Assembly (NCBI RefSeq): GCF_910592395.1
Contig: NC_088320.1
Location: 124,001-188,000 of the forward strand
Source of the DNA: Lineus longissimus
Taxonomy: Eukaryota; Nemertea; Pilidiophora; Heteronemertea; Lineidae
Length of the DNA: 64,000 nucleotides
Direction of reading: 5' to 3'
A program made the position numbers and the translations under genes. Below are positions 22,805 to 34,892 of the stretch, in pieces. Position 1 is the stretch's first letter; each line of letters opens with the position of its first letter. The notes beneath the pieces were generated by a model. That model was not told the origin of the DNA and made no database searches. It saw nothing but the letters and a program-made list of their open reading frames with translations.

Positions 22805-24675
22805 ATGGCAGAGTCTTATGTAACCGCTCGCTCATTAGTCGATCTTCCACCCAATCACAGCATCGTCATCCGAGCATGCGCAGAACAGCTCAAAGGGACA
22901 CTTGGTCTCCAACGGTACACGAACACCATCTTAGACGTTGCTAGGTACATTTACATCGCAACACTAGCCCTTGCTAAGGACACCTGGATGCTGACCAAAG
23001 CTCGAGAGGCACTCTTTCAAGTTTTAAATATGTGCAATACGTCATTGGTTTTGGTGCAACAAATGCAAAGAGGGGTGGTGGAGAATTTAAAATCTGGAAA
23101 CGTTGTCCTTTTCGATGGTGACCCGGAAGGGATACGGGCGGTGATAGAGGGAGTGGAAACTGGCATGTATGACCTGAATGGGGCTATCGTGAACACAAGG
23201 AACGGCTTCCACAATCTCCTCAGGAAGATTGAGAGCCTGCAGGAGGTGAACCTTAGTCCTGAGTTACTCAAGGTTGAGAAAGAGCTGGAGGGCGCTGCTG
23301 TACGTGAAGGAGAGGAGGAGGAGGAGTCCGGCAGTGGGGAAGAGATTGATGATGACACTAGTGTGATCTGGTCGCCGAGAGAGAATACCCTCCAAGTTGA
23401 GGAAATGTTCGACAGCCCCTGGAGCTGGGAGATCAAGCTTCCGCGCCGATACTCCAACTGTCTCATTCCCTCTGTCATCGTCACCTTCTTCCTCGTGGCC
23501 CTGCTCATGATCAACCAGTACCTCAGTGTCTGGGGGATGGTCGCAGGGACCTACCCTCCTTTGATCTACTTGGTCCTCATTTTGCATCTTGGACAAATGA
23601 CAGTCGTCATCTTGGCAATTAGAAAGATGTCGCAGGTGGATCACAAACTCGAGGTGGGGAACTACAGATATTTTCTCCCATACGCTCCTCTCGCCGTCTT
23701 CTTTGTTTTCGCAGGGATTGTTGTCATCATCTATGAACTCTCAGAGCTGAAGAACAAACCCGATGACAAAGCCTTCATTGTTGTGCTCGCTATGCCGCTG
23801 CTGGTCATTCAAATGTTGCTGTTCGTCGTAGTTGGTTTCTGGAGCTACTGGGGTTACAGGCGTAAAGGAGATCATGTCCCGTCATTGGACTGGGACCCGA
23901 TGGTAGGAGAGATTGAGGATGATCGCGAAGGAGGTGGTGTCCTAGGGACGAAAGGGAGGTCGGTAGAACTAGTTGAAGGTTTAGTTGGAGAAAGTGGCGC
24001 TGGAGAAAAAGGTCATCTGCAGTTGTTGGAAGAGAGACGCCTCTATTTGGCACTCAGTTTGGCTGTCCTACACGAGGCTGTTGACCGCGTCGGTGATTCG
24101 TTTTCTTCATTAGAAGGGCTGATGCCTGCAGCGGAAAGCTGGGTAGTAGCATGCATCAGTGTTTTTGGGGAAACCAAGGAGACGGCAGCAGGCGCGAGTG
24201 TTACCATGGAGAAGGAACCAAGTGCGATAACCATATCAGAAGAATACAAGAAGGCCATCGACGAGTATTACTGTAGGTGAGTTAGGTTTCTGCTGCTACT
24301 ACTCAAACAAAGAGTTTATTGTCAGTTGAAACAAACCTCAGGAAGAAAGCTAGCAGTTCCTCTCAGCTGATGGTAGTATATGGGCCTCTGTGATTTTAGT
24401 TTGCCCTCAGAACTTCATTCCAAAGGCAAATTGAGATGTCCACTCTCTTTAGTTTTTGATGTTTGGTTTAACTTTTCAGGTGGCGCGCTCTGGAGGTGTA
24501 CGGAGAAACCGTCCGCCGTGCACTGGTCTCGGCACAAGAAACGATCGAACAGTACTACGATGCCGACCCTCACCCAAACGAGGCCCTCCTGCAGGCAATT
24601 GACCTCGCTGCAGCAGAAGAGGCCGTCCCGGCAATACAGGAAGTCGTCAAGAGTCAAGAGCAGCAACAACTCTGA
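22805..24675 (+). CDS. Helical four-TM family, member 1 (most divergent)
   Basis: Two coding exons, 22805-24276 and 24480-24675, phase-2 intron, total 555 aa. N-terminal helical domain: VARYIYIATLALAKDTWMLT near residue 45, then VQQMQRGVVENLK near 85, the counterpart of LQSFQSGANNILEKLK in its siblings. An acidic run (EGEEEEESGSGEE) lies near 168. Four hydrophobic helices lie near 217-240, 249-273, 292-314 and 325-348. The C-terminal helical domain reads EEYKKAIDEYYCR, then after the intron WRALEVYGETV and DPHPNEALLQAIDLAAAEE. No signal peptide. The intron position and phase at YCR/WRAL are shared with the whole cluster. AATAAA at 24727-24732 is the likely poly(A) signal. The family is not recognised; a helical membrane-inserting role (apolipoprotein-L-like or ClyA/HBL-like fold) is speculation from layout alone. 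Confidence 0.88.
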
Positions 24676-24726
24676 CTCTTCTCTTGCTTTATGACGCAGC
24701 AAATTGAAGAATTTCCCGAGAATGAA

Positions 24727-24732
24727 AATAAA
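24727..24732 (+). terminator. Likely poly(A) signal of helical family member 1
   Basis: AATAAA, 52 bases past the stop codon at 24675. Confidence 0.6.
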
Positions 24733-25856
24733 CATCATTCCCTGTAAATGCTTTCAAGCGTAACTGTCCCCAGATGTGGGAATACTGTCAACTGCGGCCG
24801 AGAACATCGCCAAAAACAATCGCTGCCGAAGTATTTCTCTGCTGAAAAGCGAGAACCGCTGTAACATTTCTGAGTTTCTTCTCTGCCTCATTGTTTTGGA
24901 ACACCACGGATCATATCTCTGGGAACAGGCCTACTTGGTACAGCTTGTCACGTTTTTCCTCTGTTCCCCTTTGGAAAAGTTCTCTAGATCTTAGCAGTCT
25001 TTTGTACGGGAAGCCTGGGTACTGAGAAACAACCAGAAGCGCTACAACGGTATGGTTGTATGTATTACTCAAATGGTTTGTAATAAAGGCTATATTTGCA
25101 AGGATGATTTCTCGTAATTCATTAACCCGACTCAAGCGGTCTCTGCATCACAGGCTTCACCATCCACCCAGCGTGTCTGGCATCGTCCCCTCGCGTTTGC
25201 CTCCAACATTCGTCGGTTGCCACTCAATCACTATCTCAGTGTATGACCACGCCATACGTCGTAGGTTGGTTCCAAAAAATAGTAACCTTGATTTTCAGTT
25301 CTACGTGTATCCAATAGATGGCTCACCAGTCGTCACGAAATGTGTAGACTTTCAATCAATCACTTGGCCAGTTTTGTATACTGAGCCGGTTTCACATAGG
25401 CCTTTTGCACGTGATATAGACCTTTTGTGAGGCGCTCTAGCGTCTACACGACATTGTACTTTCTAGACACATACGTCACTTTCGTTTCATTTGGTCTTGT
25501 GATCGGCGTGTTTGGATCCAGGTCAGACTTGATGTTAAATTGATAGCCTACTATCCTGTGTGTTGACTTTGGATCAATGAATTCATCCCGTGTATAGACG
25601 ACCTGTCAGGAGGAGACGTGATTTCGAAACGAAAGACGAGAAGACGAGGGTATGCATGTCACATGCCAAAACAAGCCACTGTGGAGCATTGAACTTGATG
25701 ATGCAGTTTTCATTCGCCTTTTGAGGGTTTTGCCCATTCTCTCGAAATTGAAAAAATCGCACACATCTTCAAAATCGCTTTGAAATTCTGGACAATCATA
25801 AGTTGAATATTATGTAACCCTCGTTTGGTTCCATATTTCAGGCTCCTGCACCGAAG
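24733..25856. other. Spacer between helical family members 1 and 2
   Basis: No exon found. An acceptor (CATATTTCAG) ends at 25841, 15 bases before the next ATG, so a leader exon for member 2 must lie in this stretch; a donor near 25649 (GTATGC) is one candidate. Confidence 0.4.
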
Positions 25857-28329
25857 ATGACAGACAGGTCTCTTGATGTGTTCCCTACGGGTAATGACGA
25901 GAGAGAATTGCAGCCAGACCAAGACAAGTCTGATGTTGGACAAGGAAAGCTGGAGGCCGATGTGGAAGGAGGAGCAGATCGTGGCGATGTGACCAGTCCC
26001 GTGGCAGGTGAAGCAAAGGAAGGGAATGATGCGGATCGGCAGGTAGCCAAAGAACAAGATGTCTCGCGTCCTTCAGAGCCTGCAGTCAGAGAAGGTAGTA
26101 TTGTGGCAGCAGATATTTCCAACGAAGGTAACTCACAAGACCTTCAGACCTCGCCATCTGACGAGGACAACCTTGCGCTGGACGTCCTTCCGAGTAGCGA
26201 TGACATCGAAGTCGCCAATTACAACGACCATCTGAAAGAAACAATGAAATTACAACAGTACACACAGACGCTGATGGTGGTTGCCAGGTACTTATACATC
26301 GCAACTCTAGCACTAGCAACAGACGCACAGCATCTTACTAAAGCACAAGATCTGCTGTTCACCTCATTGAAACTTTGTGATAAAACAGCATTAATGCTGC
26401 AGAGCTTTCAGAGTAGTGCGAATAATATTCTGGAGAAGTTGAAAATTGCATATTTGTACTGTATGGATGGATTTGAGGACTTTGCTCGAACAGATATAGA
26501 AGCGACCAAAAATGATGTGGAAACAATGAGGCAATCTGTCAAGAAGACCCAACATTTGTTAGGTGACTTAAGATCAAGAATCACTGATGTTCAGAAGACT
26601 GTTGGGGATGAGTCTGTGAAGTTGGAACGAGCAGGGGTGGTGGCCCCAGGAAGAGTACAGGACGAATCGGTTGAATCATTTGGAGAAGACGAAAACAGGT
26701 TTAGAAGTTGTAAAGGCGACAAGGAGTTGATTGAAGAGAGAGAAAAGAGGAGTCCATTGAAAATGGCAGACGTTGAACAATCATCCCAACTGGAACTGGG
26801 TCTGCCCGCATACTGTGCATGGATTGTCCTCGGTCTTGCAACCCTGGCTCTGATATTCGTTGTTATGAATGTTATCGACGAGTACGACTCTATCTGGCCG
26901 GACATAGACAATGTACATCCACTGATGCTCATCGCAACCATTTCATGTTTGGGCCTACTGTTTCTTTTCCTCGGGATATTCGACGCATGTATCCCAGCAT
27001 TCCCATTCGTAAAGTACATTAACATTATTGTGGTTGTGTCCATCGCGCTGGTCTATTTGCAAATCTTAGACAGTCATTTCCTGTGGTGGTCAGCACCCAA
27101 TAACAACTGGATATCCTTCCCGGTTGTAGTTCTTCTGCTTATTGTTGATGCAATCTGCGTTAAGTTACTTTGTCAATGTGGCAGGCCAGTCGTCTTTCCG
27201 AACAATATCGTGTCCATCACTAGTGCACGGAGCCGGGTAGGTAGAGGCTGCAACAATCATGACATGAAGACGACCGCAGGAGAAGTCGACAACGAAAGTG
27301 TCACTGGGACTAATGGCGAAACTGATGTGGATGAGGTCGAAAGGAAGAGCATCCAGCTTCAGTATGGCAGGTTTAAGCTGACGGAGGCAGTGCTGCGGGA
27401 GGCTGCGAGCAATCTAGTGGTAGCTTCTGGCCTATTGGACGGGCTGGTACCAGTGGTTGAAGGGTGGTTTAGGGAGTGTGAGGATGTCCTGGAGCCGGCG
27501 ATGAAGCAGGGGATCAGCGCGTCTGAGAGCATGTCGGCAGAGGATAGGAAAGAGTACTGGAACTCCATGGTCTTCAAGAAGGAAGTAACAAGTTACTATT
27601 GCAGGTAAGGCGTGTTTGCCGGTTAATTTAAGGGATTTCTGTGACATTTTTTATTCATCTTGGTAACCTGTATGGAATTTTCACTGTTCATAATACCAGG
27701 TGTCTTCAAACGAGACTTTCAACAGATCAGAACAATTCAGAGCTCATCAGAAATATAGATAGACATCGGCCTACTTAATTCGTATGTTTTGTTGACGGGC
27801 AATCTGAATTGTAAAATGATTTTAATGTCGCATAAATCAAAGACTCAATGAGTTCTATATCTGATTGTAATCTAGGCCAGAACAGGAATTGAATAACCTG
27901 TTTAATAGATGGCGAGACCATTGCTGAAGTGGTGTATTTTGAGATGTTTGAACCAGACTGCTTGGCAACCACATTAAGCACGAAAGATACCGGTGGCCAG
28001 CCCTATTTTTGTCGTATGGATTCGCAATCAGTCCTCAGCCTGCAACATCTTTACAAACAGAACTACATTGGAAGTTGGGATAATTAAACCATTCCCTCCG
28101 TTTTAGGTGGCGAGCACTGCAAGTCTACTCCGAAAACACGCGGCCAAAACTGCAGACAGCCCGCCAACGCATCGAACAGTTCTACACCGAGAATCCGTAC
28201 CCACGTGAGGCAGTCGAGTCGGCATGGAAGATGGCAGCTGAGGAGACCGTGCCAGAGATACGCCACCTAGTGATCAGTTTCAAAAGTGACAATCGAACTC
28301 CCAGGACTTGTGGGGTAGTTCATGAATAA
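25857..28329 (+). CDS. Helical four-TM family, member 2
   Basis: Two coding exons, 25857-27604 and 28107-28329, phase-2 intron, total 656 aa. The first 100 residues are acidic and low complexity. ALDVLPSSDD near 108 is the shared V-x-P-[ST] leader. The helical core VARYLYIATLALATDAQHLT lies near 140 and LMLQSFQSSANNILEKLK near 180, followed by a coiled-coil-like stretch. TM helices lie near 317-340, 355-378, 387-405 and 418-440. The C-terminal domain has EGWFRECEDVLEPAMKQ, RKEYWNSMVFKKEV and SYYCR, then WRALQVYSENTRPKLQTARQ and YTENPYPREAVESAWKMAAE. No signal peptide, so probably a membrane protein with both helical ends on one side (an even TM count, inference). Function unknown. Confidence 0.9.
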
Positions 28330-30204
28330 GACTATACATGTATAAGTAACATAAGGTTTTGCTGGTGCGAATTTATAAGCGTATCTAGAGAGTTCGTGTA
28401 TCATTTCTGACTCTGATTTTAACTTTACATCAAAAACTTTCACTGATGACTGATCGGGGGCTTATACATAACTAATGATGGTTCGATATGGACGACGTAA
28501 TATTATGTTGTATTAATTATATACATTTTGTATTCTTGACTCTCTGAAGAAAAGTTCATAGACAATACGTTCTTACCATTGTCTACACCGTCTCACTCCT
28601 ATCATACCACGCATACATACGCTTCACGTCAGTATCATTTTAAAGTGAAAATGGTTGGAAGCAAAGGAAGACAATATGAAGACCGGTCTGTAGTCTCAGA
28701 AAAATGTAGGCCTACCGCAGGCCGCAAAACCGTTGTCCGAGACACGTTGGTGTCCGGCCTGGTGTGGCTTAGTTTGGTACCGTGTCAACGTAAACAAACG
28801 GCCATCACGGAAGCCCGCACTACCCACACATATTCACCCTGACGGAGGCGTTGGGAATCACAATGATGCCGTCTCACTTAATGCCTCTTTCCCCTGTTTG
28901 TCCTGCATGACACATTTACATGTATCAAGCAAACGAGATGGCATAATGCCACGCCATCTGTTGCCTGGCCTCGCTATGAATGAATACCCGGAAATGGGAA
29001 TTCCCCACAAACATCACCAGACGAACGATTGGTTCATGCTGGGTGGGTGCGTTGAACGAGACAGTCGCCGTCCGTCAAATTTTAGGATTGAGCAAGTTAC
29101 AGGACTAAGGTAGGTCGACAATATCTCTCCAACCACTATACCGTTATGTGAATCAACTTAGTCCTGAGCAAGTTTGTTTGAACTTCATGAGCCACAGCCA
29201 CTACGTCTGTGGCACCTGGACCAGGTCTAGCAGACCATCAACAGCACCAGGCCGCCAGAGAAGGTCAGTGTCCTTGTATCTGCCGTTGGCCAACCCCTGG
29301 CTTGGTGTTTAATCTGAAGATGGCATTTCAGTGATCTCATATATGCATTCACCATGATATTGTCAAATCTTTAACTCAAAGTAGTTTCGTTTTCGTTTGT
29401 GTTGTCTTGGCAGACGGGCTGGGGCAGCGGGATTCCCTCGTCAACCTCGTACCAAGTGGACGCCGGCTTTATGGCTCTTTCATGTCCAATAGCATTACGC
29501 GAAGTTACTATTTATAGCTCACAAGGTCATTTGAATAAGATATTGATGACGTTTTAGTCACGTGACAGTCGGACATCGACACTTATTTCTACGCATTTGA
29601 GCTTATTTCAAAGTCAATTATCTTTGACCCTGCATTGTTTTTAGCATGAATGATACCATAGAGTCAGAGAGAGAAATATTCAGAACAATTATGTAGTATT
29701 TCCAACACTCTGACATGTGCCAGATTGAACCTATCTTTCATATAGGCCTATATCTCTAGACCTAGAGCTATGGTAACTTTGCATGGAAATGAATTTGAAA
29801 TAGTAGGAAACATGTCAGAAGGAATAGTCAGCGAACAGTCAGTGAATACCACTGCGTTCACGCGTACAGTGCTATAACTGCTGGAAAAAAAGAGCTTCAT
29901 TGGTCATATATATTCGTTTGTTAGGCATACAGTGAAGGCTGGGAGGAATTCCCCTTGAGATTGGTGAAATCTCGAACCCAGGCAAGCGAAGAATTACCCC
30001 TTGAACTTGGTGAAGTCTCGAACCTAGGCACCAGTACGTCAAAGCACTGTTAAAACCCAAAAGCACCCTTGCTTTCCTTCTGTCCCTGTTGAACAGGTTG
30101 TATGTTAACTGGCGGAGGAGCGTCGTCCGCTAACGTAGTCAGCCTACCTTCCTTTTTGTTGCTGTGCAGCAATGCGATCCGTTTGTTCTTCTTCAAGGTG
30201 AACC
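28330..30204. other. Spacer between helical family members 2 and 3
   Basis: 1.9 kb without a supported exon. Around 29930-30030 two imperfect copies of a GAATT(C/A)CCCCTTGA..TTGGTGAA(A/G)TCTCGAACC segment lie about 57 bp apart. The right end should hold the promoter of member 3. Confidence 0.4.
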
Positions 30205-32046
30205 ATGAACTCGGCGACAGTAGACCCAACGGGCGAGGAGATCTCCCTGGATGTTATCCCGACCGGGGATGACCATGCCGTGCAGACCTTCATGACAGAT
30301 CACCTGCAGCGTCAACTCCTCATGAAACAATTCAACCTGTCCATCAGGCGTGCTGGAATGTTCCTGTACATCGGCACGCTGGCTATGGCGCAGAGGTCGG
30401 AAGAACTTATCAAGGTAATCAATCATCTTCTTTCACTTCGTTGGTAACCCCCCTTCAAAGTTGCTCATGGCCGGAGTGTGCATACATGAATTCAAGTAAA
30501 CCAAGTTGATTTCAAGTTTATATTGAATGTACTGTCTGTGAAGTATTCTTTCGTAATTCAACTACAAACTGTTTGTCTCGTAATTCAACTACAAACTGTT
30601 TGTCTCGATCTGCTACATCTATCCTTCAGTACTATTGCTTCATTTTCTTTCCAGGTACAGAATGCTCTCTTGGAAAATCTGAAACTGAATGATACCTCGG
30701 CCGTGATGCTGCAGAGCTTCCAAAGCGGGGCTGTCAATATTGTTGAGAAACTGAAAGTCGCCTATCTGTACCTCATGGATGGGTTTCCCGAGTTCGCCAA
30801 GACTGATGTAGAAGCGATTGGGAAGGACATTAGCACTATGCGAGCCCAAGCTGACAAGACGAAGAAGTCTACTGCTGAGTGTGCAAAAGATGTCGAGGCT
30901 ATCAAGAAACTGGTTGAGGGCAAAATAAAAAAGGTTCAGGAGAAAATGAAAGAGATTGAAGAGATTAAACGGGGTAGAGAAAACCCCGCAGTACCGTCTT
31001 ACCAGAGCGGCGCCCGGCCTAAAGAGGAGAGGGATAAGTGGTACACCTGTGTGTGGTGTAACCGCGAATATGATTGCCATGGTTGCTTCGAATGCTGGTA
31101 CTTTTTTTGTGCATGCTTTTTTCCATACAGGGATTCGAACACCGATCAAGATGCACCAGGACCTACTGAGTCAAAACATGTGGAAGTCGACCCCGATGAA
31201 GAGGAAGAGGAACTACACAAGCTAGTTGGAGATCTGGAGTTACTCAAGTTGACCTTGGAAGTCCTCTCTAAGGCCTCATTGACCCTGAGAGAGTGTGATG
31301 GTTTCCTCGACCAGTTGCTGGGGGTTGTTGATAAATGGTATAAAGAAAACAAAGAAGTGGTCACGCCTAGCATGGCAGAGAACATCCGCCGGACTGAGGG
31401 GATGAGTGAGGAAGAGATGCGGAAATACTGGCAGTCGATTATGTTTAAACAGGAGGTGCAAAGGTTTTACACAAGGTGAGTATGCGCACAACAGTTGTTT
31501 AACTTGGGTACCATTTTGTTGTTAGGATTAGAAAGAGTCATGTCTTCAACCTTGTTGTCATGAAAATTGCCCCTTACTGGTTTAAGATAACCATTGATGG
31601 TCGTTGCTGTGTTTGTTCAAATAATTTTGATTCTCTCATGTTGAAATAAATCATAAGGAAAGATTTATTGTATTATAGACTCGAAACTTCCAAAGCTTCA
31701 TCTATCTCCCAGACTAGCAGCTTGAGCAGAAAAGGTGTCATCAACGGCATTGTTCCTGCTGTCGTTTTTTTCTTTTTCTCATAGATGATCATTTCATGTT
31801 TATTTCAGGTGGGTGGCCCTGAAGATGTACTGCGAGAGCACGCGTAAGAACCTGAAAGATATCCGCGCAGAGACAGAAGCGTGGTACGTGGATAACCCCC
31901 GACCAAGGGATGCAGTCAAGAAAGCGTGGGAGATCGCAAGGAAGGTCGATGATAAAGAACTTAATAAGCTTATCAAAAAAAAGGACGAACGCATTGAAAA
32001 GCAACACGATCCTGCTGCTGCATCTGCACTCGTTAACACCAATTAA
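30205..32046 (+). CDS. Helical family, member 3, Cys-rich patch instead of the TM core
   Basis: Three coding exons, 30205-30414, 30655-31475 and 31809-32046, phases 0 and 2, total 422 aa. The leader SLDVIPTGDDHAVQTF matches the family, followed by AGMFLYIGTLAMAQRSEELI and, after an intron absent from its siblings, VMLQSFQSGAVNIVEKLK. A Lys/Glu-rich coiled-coil-like stretch follows. Where the others have four TM helices there is only a 24-residue patch near residue 200 with eight Cys (TCVWCNREYDCHGCFECW, then YFFCACFF). The C-terminal domain is conserved (VDKWYKENKEVVTPSMAENI, RKYWQSIMFKQEV, RFYTR, then WVALKMYCESTRKNL and NPRPRDAVKKAWEIARK). The patch could bind metal, be lipid-modified, or be a short membrane dip. 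Length is about 130-270 aa below its siblings. Confidence 0.87.
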
Positions 32047-34892
32047 CAGTATAAGTTCATAAGCTAGGCTATTATGGGAGATGGAATATATTATACCATT
32101 TAATCATTTGTCAGTACTCAAAAGCTATGCTGTAGTCCGTGTCACAAGAAAATTGAACATCATGTAAATACACATCTGGGAAATGTTCTCCGTATTTTGC
32201 TTCTGATGGCTCCTTCTTGGCCTCTGTCCGATTCATGCCCAGAACTCTTACCTACCAACGACGAACTTTCAAGTTTCTGATGAAATATCAAGTTTGTTCA
32301 ACAGCTGAGGTTTCAAGGTGAAATTAACAACCATCAAATGTCAGTTTCTCGTGAAATAGACTGAGTTTGCCTGCATCTGGGTACTCTTAACGAATTTATC
32401 CAGCACACACGATTATAAACTGAACAATGATTACACTATTATTTGGAAACAGATGTACCGAATTATTCGCTTGCAACAATAGCTAGATATAATCTTACTA
32501 CTGTAAAACATGCATAATAAGTGAGCTTTGATCATTTATTCGAGTTAAGCAGGATGTACTATAAACCGTGGGTCTTGTGAGGCTACGATAGGCGTCATTT
32601 CATTGGTACTGATTGAAGTGATATCACTTGTGTCAATGTCTGTATCTGCATGTGCATTTGCTGCCCATATTTTCCACTCTTGTTTGAAACACCAGGATAG
32701 ACTTCACGGCCATGACAGTGTGACGATGTCTGTCATGTCTGTACGTGTCGTTGCCATTTCTGCACATGAATAACACATCGGCACTCGAACTCCAACTCGT
32801 CATTTACAGGAAAAGTAGAGTTGGTCGTGATTATGATGCCATTGATTTGCTTTGTTGTTTTGAGGTATATATCATATCATGTAGATTTAGGTGTATGATA
32901 TTGATTACTGTAATTCATGCACAGGAATCTTCTTGCTCTCGTCGACTTGTTTACATTGGGTTCTATCAACTATTAACATAGCCAAAATACATGTAACCTA
33001 CATTCAAGTGTGGTTTCTTTTATGTTTTGAGACCTGCAATCATCATTGAGTCCCATTTGGTCTGGTCACGTTGGTTGTGGTGGTCTGGGCCTATACACGG
33101 TGAAGCTGCCCTGTCAGTGTCCAGCCATGTTCCCTATGGTCTGGCAGTGGCAGACTCGCCGTGGATAGGCCGGGTGAAGCTGCCTTATGTCCAGCCATAT
33201 ATGGTCAAGCTGGTGAAGCTGAGAAGTGCCCTCTCCTGTGATCTGGTTCAAGTAGTCGCAATCCCAAATGTACAATCACTTGGTCTTATCATTTGGTTGG
33301 GGAGTCACGGTGTCTTGCGATGTACCATACAGGTTCCTGTAAAGCTGCCGTGCATTTCCCTTCGGTCTGGACTAGGGATCAAAGGAGGAACGAGAGACGA
33401 CAGCATGATTTATAAGCGAAAAGGCTTGGTTATGTAGTCTAGCCATGAAGTAAACTCGAGGCTAAGAAGAAGACTTGGTTGCAATGGCTCATGAAGATGA
33501 TCACTCAAGACCTGGGTGACTGCCTTAATGACCGAGGCCATCTCCCACCCACTGTGCTATCTTACTGCCCGGCATTTGGGGAGCGGCAGTTGATGCTCAG
33601 ATGGTATTACTGAGACAATGAAATAAAACCAAGATATCGCTGGACAAAAGCAAGTTTATTCGCAAGGCACAAGCGTACGAACTCGAGACACAGTCACTAT
33701 TACACAGTGAACATCTAGTGTCATTTGAAGACAGATTGTTGGAAATATACTCTTGAGTCATCATATCTTGTTAATGTGCTATACTAAACAGGTTTCACAC
33801 CGTCACCACAAGCGTAACACCCAGAAACATCTTACAGAGAGGTCACCGATGCTGTGCATTTGGCAGAATCACTCTTGTGAAGATTTCATATCGTTTTCAA
33901 ACAATCAAAACGAAAGAACATCAATACCTGACGAGCTATAAATGAACATAGTCAGCCATACAATCATTCATATGCAAAATCGGCCGACGCTGTTCACGTT
34001 ATAGACTTCATCGAATAGAAAATAGAAATACAGTGACAATTTTGAACATTCGAAATCAATCACAAGCCCTGATAACATTACAAGGTCAAGCAGGAGGCCA
34101 TTATAATATGAACCTTATATACGTAACGAAAAAAGCCTGCATATACATATCATAAACTGAGAGAACTCAAATAACTACACATTGAAAGGAAATGATTCTA
34201 AATGACCGAAGCTAAGATGCGTTTTTGCGTTCATGGTCTTCGTCACAGCTCTCAGACCTGCACTGTCCTAACCTGCAGGCCTTTCTTACACCAAACTGAT
34301 CAAAGTTCTTAGCCCTAATTTGGAACATTAAGATACCATATTATCTAACCCACCCGGAGGAAATCGATCAGGGGGAGGCCCCCGATTTTCCCATTCTTCG
34401 TACCGCTTGAGTCGCTTGTCTACGCTTATCTACCTCGCCCTCCCACCCTGGCCCTACTACGACTACAAGTTCATCTCCTGTTATGACCCCCTAACGTGTC
34501 TCTAATCTGGCATTGTCTCATTAGGTCTCGGGACAGCAATGCGGCGTATCCATAGTATGTTCCCGTGTGCAGTTTTCCTTGTCGGTGTTCGCACAGTGGC
34601 CTTGTGACGCGCCACACACAACATGTATGACAACAGAAAACAGCGCCACAGGCCCACACGTTCACAATGGAACAGCCTAGCTAATGATACGCAGCCTAGT
34701 ACCCTAGTTCTTATACACGACTGACACCTTTCAATATCGATGTATGATAGGCCAACATGTACAAGACAGTTCAAGAACTCGAGCCGAGACCGTGCCAACA
34801 TCCAAAGTGTACTGTACTCTTCAACTGACACTTGTATCACTAAGAATATGGCTGTCAGTGATGAGCACTCCAGTAGGACAATGGAATGAGAC
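32047..34892. other. Spacer between convergent helical family members 3 and 4
   Basis: 2.8 kb, no supported gene. Around 33050-33240 there are imperfect repeats built on GGTCTGG and GGTGAAGCTGCC. TTTATT at 33655-33660 (AATAAA on the minus strand) could end the minus-strand gene at 34893. Confidence 0.4.

Noticed and set aside
33027-33437. 136-codon plus frame
   Set aside because: Built over imperfect GGTCTGG/GGTGAAGCTG repeats, with no splice signals or conserved motif.
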